Positions 57,386 through 64,000 of a stretch of 64,000 nucleotides of DNA are shown here, in pieces; position 1 is the first letter of the stretch, and every line of letters begins with the position of its first letter. Below the pieces are notes generated by a model. It had not been told where the DNA came from. It worked only from the letters and a program-made list of their open reading frames with translations, and did no database searches. The DNA is from Megaleporinus macrocephalus (lineage: Eukaryota > Chordata > Actinopteri > Characiformes > Anostomidae), in assembly GCA_021613375.1 (NCBI GenBank), contig CM038709.1, positions 36,364,428 through 36,428,427 of the forward strand, given 5' to 3'. A program made the translations under genes and the position numbers.

Positions 57386-57999
57386 CCATTTAGGAGATTG
57401 GACTGTTGCCATTTTTGACAGACCAACAGAAAACAGCATTTTCTATCAGGGTAGTTAGCATGTAATTGGTTAGCCTATGATTGATTAGCCAATTATTGAC
57501 TTGGCTATGTTTATTAGCCAGTTATCAGTCTGGCTATGTTGGTTTGCTTTTGATGGTTTAGTCTATGTTGGTTAGCCCCTGATTGGCTAGCGCATGATTG
57601 GGTTCTCACCACCAATCCATCCACTTGCAAGCCAAAGCAATCTAGCTGAACTACTTAGCTAATTCACTGCACCCCAAAGGAGATTTTTATTGATGGGCAA
57701 TGAAGGGACAATGCCAATCTCTGTCTTTTTCACAGCCCAACCTTAACAGAACCACCTGAAAAGATAGTTAGCCAAATGTGTTAACATGGTTACCGATGAA
57801 TGAAAATGTACTCTGGTAGAAGAGCCTCATAGCTGGATTTCCTGCATCTGGAAAACATAAGAAACTGCTATGTAAGCAATTTCTTAGTGCAGGAACATTT
57901 TCAGTACAGTACCATTCAGTACATGCCATTTTGTGAGTGATTACTGCTACAGATCCTGCAGAAACATCTCAGATTGATCAGGTTGATGTGCAGAGAGGT
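57386..57999. other. Intergenic with irregular GGTTAGCC phrases
   Basis: Between 57,440 and 57,600 the phrases ggttagcctatgattg, ttagccagttatcag, ggctatgttggttt and gattggctagcg recur irregularly, perhaps a very decayed minisatellite. Nothing else. Confidence 0.35.
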
Positions 58000-58445
58000 T
58001 CATTCACAGTTCCTGCTATTAACTTCCGTGTAAGTCCTCAGTGAGTGTGAAGATTTTATTACTTTGCAAGGAGCGTTCAGTTTCACCTCCTGTCAGCAGG
58101 TTCTCTACGTGACTTTTAGACTTCAGTTAATTACTGACTAATGCCGGTTTGTCAGGATAGCCCAAAGCCAAATACGCACATCTGACATTCTTGACTCTAA
58201 ATGAGGTGGGGATGATTAAAGCTGTCCAAGCTTTTATTCATCAAGGGAAATGAGCAGCGGTTGTCAGAAATTGGTGCTCAGAATTGGGCATTTAGGTATA
58301 AAATGTCATCGTCTTCAGGCACTCATTGGCCACAAATTGCCTTTTGTCCCGCCTCGACCAGGACTTTTGAGAAAGGCACAAAAATCATTGGCTAAGATCT
58401 ATGGCCCATCCACGGGGAGAATTTTAATGTGATGAAAGTGAACCT
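58000..58445. promoter_or_regulatory. Candidate conserved non-coding block 14
   Basis: Repeat-free block with cagttaattactgac (homeodomain), gatgattaaagc, tcaagggaaatgagc and catggcccatcc-like text. CpGs are partly retained. A 60-codon frame is not protein-like. One of the better enhancer candidates by texture. Confidence 0.32.
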
Positions 58446-58744
58446 AGCCCACAGATTTGCTGTAAGATAATGCCATCACAGCTAAATTTCAAACAGACTT
58501 TACAGTAATCATACTTTAGAGTGTAGGATGGGCTAAGAAAATACAACTTGTTTGTTTAATATTCAAATATATAAATGTATACTTTACATACATAATTTAG
58601 GATACATTATACAATACATATAATTATACAATCTACAATCCCTCACCTGTTTTCTTCTGTTTTTATTAATTTGTCACGTTCAAACATTTCAGGCCATCCA
58701 ACTAATTGCAATGTATGATAAACAAATATGAGTAAACACAAATT
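58446..58744. other. Intergenic, no feature seen
   Basis: AT-rich. Confidence 0.4.
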
Positions 58745-59010
58745 GCAACTTACAGTGATCATTCCATTTATTGAAGATAAAAGTATATTCTGAACTCATG
58801 TCATACGTGAAAAAATAAAGGTCCCTATAAACGTATAAATCAAGCCGTTATGATAACTCATTATGAGTCTCTCTGGCAACACTTTTTGCTGAATTGTTTT
58901 CATTCAGCTACTTTGGGGAGTTTTTGAACTGCCTCTTTAAGGTCTTGCCACAGCATCTCAATAGGATTCAGGTCATGACTTTGACTTAACCACTCAGAAA
59001 CCTTTTGAGT
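58745..59010 (-). pseudogene. Tc1-like transposase C-terminal remnant
   Basis: The minus strand reads QSHDLNPIEMLWQDLKEAVQ followed by KLPK (about 58,900-58,985). The DLNPIE-x-LW motif includes the last catalytic acidic residue of the family. Downstream text is full of stops. It is independent of the fragments at 1.9, 15 and 30.8 kb. Confidence 0.8.
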
Positions 59011-59420
59011 TGTTTAGAAATGGTTAGCAATGACTAGATTTCACATCTATATTTAAAACTCTTTAGAATGTGACATCACATGCTGCTGTTTATGACCTTC
59101 TAGCTGCTTCACATGACCAGACAGGTTCTATTTAAGTAATGTTTAGATTTGGGTCTGGCAGTACTCATGTCTGGGTGTGGTAGTGAAATTGAATCCAATT
59201 GTAAATTGAATTTGGTTAATTGGTTGATTTGGTATCTGTTTTACACAGAGAAGGAAGATCTGGACAGTATTTTATTATCAATAAACAAAACCATTATTTT
59301 AAACAGCATTTTGTTTTTACTTGGGTTCTTTGTCTAACAGTAAAAGCAGTTGGATGTCACAAATATGCAAAATGGGAAGGGGACAAATACTATTTCACAG
59401 CACTGTATCGAGTATAACCA
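59011..59420 (+). mobile_element. Terminal region of a Tc1-like element
   Basis: The stretch has gttaattggttgatttggta, aaccattattttaaacagca, ttttgtttttacttgggttc and ends with ggggacaaatactatttcac and agcactgta, a terminal phrase common to fish Tc1-type relics. It runs opposite to the adjoining fragment 58,745-59,010, so the two may be parts of different insertions or an inverted rearrangement. Confidence 0.6.
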
Positions 59421-61479
59421 AACATGCACAGTGCTATAAACCACTGGTTGTCAGCCTGGAGGCACAAGAAGGTTGACTAAAAAGCTACAAAGGCTCAGCA
59501 GTGAAATGGTGAGTGCAATGATAAATGAAAGTATATGGAAAGAGTATATAGAAGTATAATATAAGGGGTATATATTCATTCCAACTTTGAGGGGAGTTCG
59601 TTACACCAGCACTTTCAAAAGTCCAGCTAAATCTAACGTTTCTTTAGAGTCTTTGCAATGTCTGTTTTAAGATCTAAAGGATCTGCACTTTAAAGCAACA
59701 TTATATAAGGGTTTTAACTTAAACAGCTTCAGAATCATTCTGATGGTACTCTGACTTACAATAGGGAGAACGGAGTCTTGGTCATTTCCACTCTGGGATC
59801 GGAACACCAGCTGTAGAACTATGTAGCTTTGGAGGAGTGTGCACAAGACCTCTCAGGAGAACTGCCTAACACTTTATGGGCACAATGTCACATCAACAAC
59901 TATGTGTCTATTGGTTGTGGGTTTTACACTGGGCCTAGAAATATGGAGAGAGATCAGCACAACACATGTTAACTGATGAAGATGACCAATTAGCTCAACT
60001 AAAGCACTTTAACCTGATTTAGTTTATTACCCATTCAACTTGCTGGTTTATTGGACATTCAACCTACGTCTGCCAGTTGGAGTTAAAAGACATAAAAGGA
60101 TGCAAAACAGTCTCACGGCTAAAGGGAAAACCATGAGTGTTCAGAGTGTTCATCTATGCTGGTGTTGTTTAGGAAAGGTTGCAGGCTGTGGCTTTACCTC
60201 TGTTATCCCAGTTTCACAGAGTTTTGTCATTTTTTCGGACAATTTAACAGTTCTGTTTCAGGATGCATGCAAAGGAATAAATTCATCTCACATCAGGAAG
60301 GTGGGCTTGTCCTTGTTCCACCTTATGGCAGATAAGGCTTGAAAGTTTGACTCCCATTTTTGACTAAATCTGACTCCCATTCACCTGCATGCTCGTCACT
60401 CTGGCATATATATGCTGCAGATTGCACTCAGTTATTTATACACAGAAACAACCAAAACCATGAGCATCATCTGTAGAGGTGTAGAATCTGTTTGTGGTCT
60501 GTATGATTCGTGGTCAGCATAAGCCCTCGCCAAGCTAATCACTCCTGAATGCTGCTTACTTTAGACTACTTCAGTAATTTGAAATTGTAAATTGCCTGAA
60601 ACAAATATTTTAACTCATATTTTTTATTTAATGTTTACCTCTGTTCTGTGTTGTTACATTATTTGTTTTACTGCATTATTAAAGTATAAGTTTTAAGTCT
60701 GTAGGCAGAGGCTTATATTAGCCACGCCCCTGAATTTTAGAACAGTAAGTGAGACTGCATAGTACGCTAGTTAGATCCCAGGTTAGGTCCTATTTAGGTC
60801 CCAAAGTCTGAAAATTAGGAACTGTCGCTAGTGAAACACAGATTTTTTTTTTTTGTGTTTTGTGTTCTTTTGTGTTTTAATGAAAACTGTTCACAGGTGT
60901 GTTTGCTAGTCATGTACTGGCTGTCATATTTGAGGTCTGCTCAAAATGAGCTACGGTTTTCACTACTGAAACAATCAGGTTTTGGCAGTGTTATTTTTGC
61001 TTTGATGATGATGGAATGAAAAGTTTCACCATTAGTTTTAATAAAATAAACATGATTAGAAAATAGTAGGGCCACTTAGAGCTAAAGAATTGTAAACAAG
61101 ATCATTCTGACATTATTTAAAAAAAAAAATTAGGCTGAATTTTATTAGCCTGTTATCTTTCTGCTGACCTCATCCACCTACTTTGATAAGGGCAGAATAT
61201 AAATCATTGATTGCTTTGGTTTGCTAGGAAAAGCTTGGGTTTGATATACTCCATCAAGCAGCCCTATTGAGTCATTTGAGTCACTGAAACAAACAGTTCA
61301 GAAGAATCATTTCAGGAAAACGAATCAAGCTTCCCACCGAAACGAGATGGTGCCCTCATCTGTTGTAATCACTCCAACGATCTCAGTGATGTTGGTGAAC
61401 ACTCAAAATCATGATCTGATCTTTTTATAATGAAGGATCAGCTTGTTAGCAGTTATTTCTGAGCCATGTTTGGAGTCAG
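59421..61479. other. Long intergenic stretch without a firm feature
   Basis: No recognised element. Homopolymer T10 at about 60,843. A 100-codon frame at 60,040-60,342 has no domain. Confidence 0.4.
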
Positions 61480-61735
61480 GATGTTAAAAGCGAGGATGTA
61501 ATGCAGCTGTGGAGACTGATTGAGCTCTGAGAGTGGGTGATAGCTCATGTGGTTTCAAAGGAAAGATTGGGTTCATAATTGCAACAGCAGTAATAGCTAC
61601 TAAGTTCTGATGTGTAATGTGAGTAACCGGTTGATTACGCATGCTAAACGATCTTGGTGAATCAAATGTCACTGTGGTCCGCCGGGACTGCAGACGGATT
61701 CATTTAGAAAGGTGATGATGGAACAAATTAAGGGA
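61480..61735. promoter_or_regulatory. Candidate conserved non-coding block 15
   Basis: Repeat-free block with gcagctgtgg (E-box), ttcataattgcaac, ggttgattacgcatgc and ccgccgggactgcag. Enhancer-like by texture; no coding signal. Confidence 0.28.
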
Positions 61736-62957
61736 GCTGAGCACAATTCTTCTCTTGAGCACAGCCACCAAGCTGAAACAGCACTTAGTCTGAGCTCAGT
61801 GTCAAATAGAGACAAGGAAAGCAGCTCAAACCTCAAACAGACATAAAAGTAAAAAATTTAAAATCTCCAAAACATAGCAGAAACGTCTTAGTCCATCCAG
61901 AATCTATCAGCAGAAAAACTGAAGTTTGCTGAGCTCTTTCCTTCTCTTCTTTTTGAGATGTCCCCGTAGACAGTGTTGTGTCTTCTGATCATTTAATTAT
62001 ACAGAAATTTTGGAAAATGTGAAAAATTCCCCTTGAAGTAGTTAAAAGCCACACACATGTTTTATAAAAAAAGATATGGACAATGATAGAAAAAAATGCT
62101 GGATTTGTGATTTTATGGTGTTATAAAGAAATATCATCATTGAAAAAAACTGCACGTCTATTTACAGGTGAGGAACGTAGGGATATAAAATTTTAATTTT
62201 TGTATTAACGTACAGTAAACAACAGTTTGTCGCCATAATTTAAGTGCTTGATTCAAATACTAAGGAAAAACATGAAAAAAGAAGATAAAGAGCAGCCAGA
62301 ACCATAATTTCTATTTTTTTCACACTTTAAGTATCTGTGAAGCTTCTTAATTTATCTTTACATATCGGCTCATCAATTACTTATAGTGTCCGTACTGAAC
62401 TGGTTCAAAGTCATAGCTTGTGACTCCAAAGCTTGATCATTTTTATCAAAACCTGTATTGTTTTGTTATTAGCTAAAGTAATTAAAACAGTATTTAAACT
62501 TTACAAAATGTTTTGCTAGTGAGTTTTTTACAGAACTAAAATACTAGCCAGTACATCACTCTATAGCTTAATTATGTTATACAATTAAACCTTACTCTGT
62601 TTTGTTATTACCTAAAGTACTCAAACTTCACCAAATGTTTAATAGTCAGCTGCTTTTCTACATAGTCGATCCTTGAATGCAAGTACAAATTACTCATATA
62701 AACTCATATAAAGTGGTTTTCTTGTTAAAAAAGTCTTCTTGAAATAGTTTTTCTTTTGTCTTTATTAAATTACATGTCTTTAAAAAGGCAACTAATCCAA
62801 TTACATTAACAAGTAATGAATAACCTTTGACAGAATACATTTATAAAAACCCTCCCAACCCTGATCAAAGGTATCCACTAAAAGGGCCAGTTTGTTAGCT
62901 AGGTCAGAACCCACTGGTGCCAAACTTTGGGTTTTCTTTATTGAATTGAAGCACACT
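61736..62957. other. Intergenic, no feature seen
   Basis: AT-rich. 62,760-62,830 has aactaatccaattacattaa and caagtaatgaataac, faintly like a hAT end (compare 7,880-7,980), but is not callable. Confidence 0.35.
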
Positions 62958-63550
62958 CAGGGCTGGACTGGTAATCTGGCATACCGGGCATTCGCCCGGT
63001 GGACCGACAGTCCTCAGGGGCCGATGCTGTTGGATTTTTTTTTCTTCCCTTTTTTTTAAAGAGACCGCCCCACAATTTAGAGGGGGTGGGCCATTGGCCC
63101 ATCTTCAATATAGACAGTGGACTGAACCAATCAGGATGTAGGACGAAAGCGGCCCCACCCTTTCTCTGTGTGGTCCGCTGTAACTCCAGCTAGTTTCAGT
63201 GTTGAGCGTGCGTTAAAGGAGAGGCAACTCAGAGAAACTGAAGCAGCAGAAAGGGGGTGTGGAGAAGTTACAGGCGAAGAGATTAAAGAGTGTCACTGTA
63301 GATGAAGAGTGCCACTGTAGATGAAGAGTGTCACTGTAGATAAAGAGTGTCACTGTAGATGCTACAAAATGTGCTAAGATCACAGACATGTTCGCTGCTG
63401 CAGCCTCCATGTCCTCTGTGACAGCAGTGCTCCAGCAACAGCAGGTTGTAGGTGAAGACAGCAGCAGCAACCAGAGATACAGCCTGTGTACAGAGAACCC
63501 GAGGGATAGAGTGAGTGGGAGAGTGTAGTACGTAAGCAGGTAGTAATATT
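62958..63550 (+). mobile_element. ZMYM1-like hAT transposon 5' end, copy 2
   Basis: Begins with a hAT-type end CAGGGCTGGACTGG at 62,958, followed by the self-complementary ccgggcattcgcccggt. The 5' UTR shares gaaccaatcaggatgta and ttagagggggtgggccattg with the inverted copy at 39.2-39.56 kb. A plus-strand frame reads KGGVEKLQAKRLKSVTVD, is broken by a 19-bp tandem expansion (63,282-63,357), then reads ATKCAKITDMFAAAASMSS and VTAVLQQQQVVGED, the N-terminal region of widespread fish ZMYM1-like hAT transposases. The catalytic part is not in the window and may lie to the right. Confidence 0.6.
63282..63357 (+). repeat. 4 x 19-bp tandem repeat in the hAT 5' exon
   Basis: Four units of gatgaagagtgtcactgta, the first starting att and the last gataaag. 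Copy 1 at 39.3 kb has a single unit, so three were added in this lineage. The 57 added bases keep the frame but insert TGA and TAG. Confidence 0.85.
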
Positions 63551-64000
63551 AGGACAACACAGGGACTTTGAGCTGATGGAGGTAACGTTAAAATAGTAAA
63601 GTGTCAAGGCTGAGAAGTGTTGGATGAGCAGCAAGTGTCCATTTTAGGCTACATTATAGCATTTTAGATATTTAAGTTAAAGGTGTGTTGAAAGGTTGTA
63701 TAGTAGTTTGAATTTGCAGCCTCTATACTGCGGTTCAACATGTTTTAAAAACACTCAAACAAGTGAAATAACAGATTTTAAAACTACTCAATGATAAGTA
63801 AAAGCTATGCAGTTTAAGCTTTACTAAAGTAAGTGTATAAAAGTATTATTAGCAGAAGGTATGCCTACATTGAATAAGAGTAAGACAGTGTCAAATACTG
63901 ATGTGTTGCATGAGTTCACAAAGCAGCCCTGCCTGTTTTAGCCTGATCCAAATGCAGGTTATAGCTTTTTAAAAGAGGGAGCAACTTTTAACCCAAAGGA
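63551..64000. other. Intergenic or element interior, to window end
   Basis: No recognised motif; the right end of the hAT copy was not found. Confidence 0.35.

Overview
The window looks like nuclear DNA of a ray-finned (teleost) fish. It has no bacterial-style gene packing, is AT-rich and mostly non-coding, and carries long (AT)n runs. Its repeats are typical of teleosts: Tc1/mariner and hAT remnants, fold-back MITEs, tRNA-headed SINEs, LINE 3' ends and a chromodomain Ty3/gypsy element. The repeat mix suggests an otophysan (characin, catfish or knifefish type), but the sequence alone does not prove this. I found no host protein-coding exon that I could defend, and no true tRNA or rRNA gene.

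Layout. 1-19 kb: patches of non-repetitive DNA rich in homeodomain, POU, GATA and AP-1-like motifs, possibly conserved enhancers of a developmental gene desert. They alternate with Tc1-like remnants (about 1.74-2.39 and 14.87-15.38 kb), a SINE-like tail (2.40 kb), a BED-finger hAT remnant (7.24-7.99 kb), a long (AT)n run (12.7 kb) and three copies of an unclassified dispersed repeat. 19-28 kb: a 43-bp minisatellite, a small MITE, a fold-back element, a Tc1/mariner-like element with ends about 150 bp long (26.2-27.25 kb) and an L1-like ORF1 relic. 28-39.9 kb: SINEs, a GGTTAG-type minisatellite split by a LINE C-terminus, further (AT)n runs, a LINE 3' region and hAT pieces.

39,928-45,467: the best-defined object, a nearly full-length chromovirus-type Ty3/gypsy retrotransposon. 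It has 589- and 566-bp LTRs, a 5-bp target-site duplication (AAAGG), TATA and polyA signals, a G8 polypurine tract, gag with a zinc knuckle, protease, RT, RNase H, a D,D(35)E integrase and a C-terminal chromodomain. It has no evident tRNA primer-binding site. Instead, 10 bases just after the 5' LTR are exactly complementary to 10 bases at the predicted RNA start. This is the arrangement expected for Tf1/sushi-type self-priming. The copy is young by LTR identity (5 substitutions plus one 23-bp indel) but coding-dead: two in-frame stops, two frameshifts and a missing protease-RT linker.

45.5-64 kb: more enhancer-like patches, a full tRNA-headed SINE, a 41-bp minisatellite, an RTE-like LINE 3' ORF fragment, further Tc1-type remnants, an (ATCT)n tract at a LINE tail, and a ZMYM1-like hAT 5' end. 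The hAT end is an inverted relative of the one at 39.2 kb. Its transposase-like frame is interrupted by a 19-bp tandem expansion.

The elements are independent insertions and there is no operon-like cooperation. Within the gypsy element, the LTRs would supply promoter and polyA, gag the particle, pol the copying and integration enzymes, and the chromodomain the targeting. All homology statements are from recognition of motifs, not from a database search.
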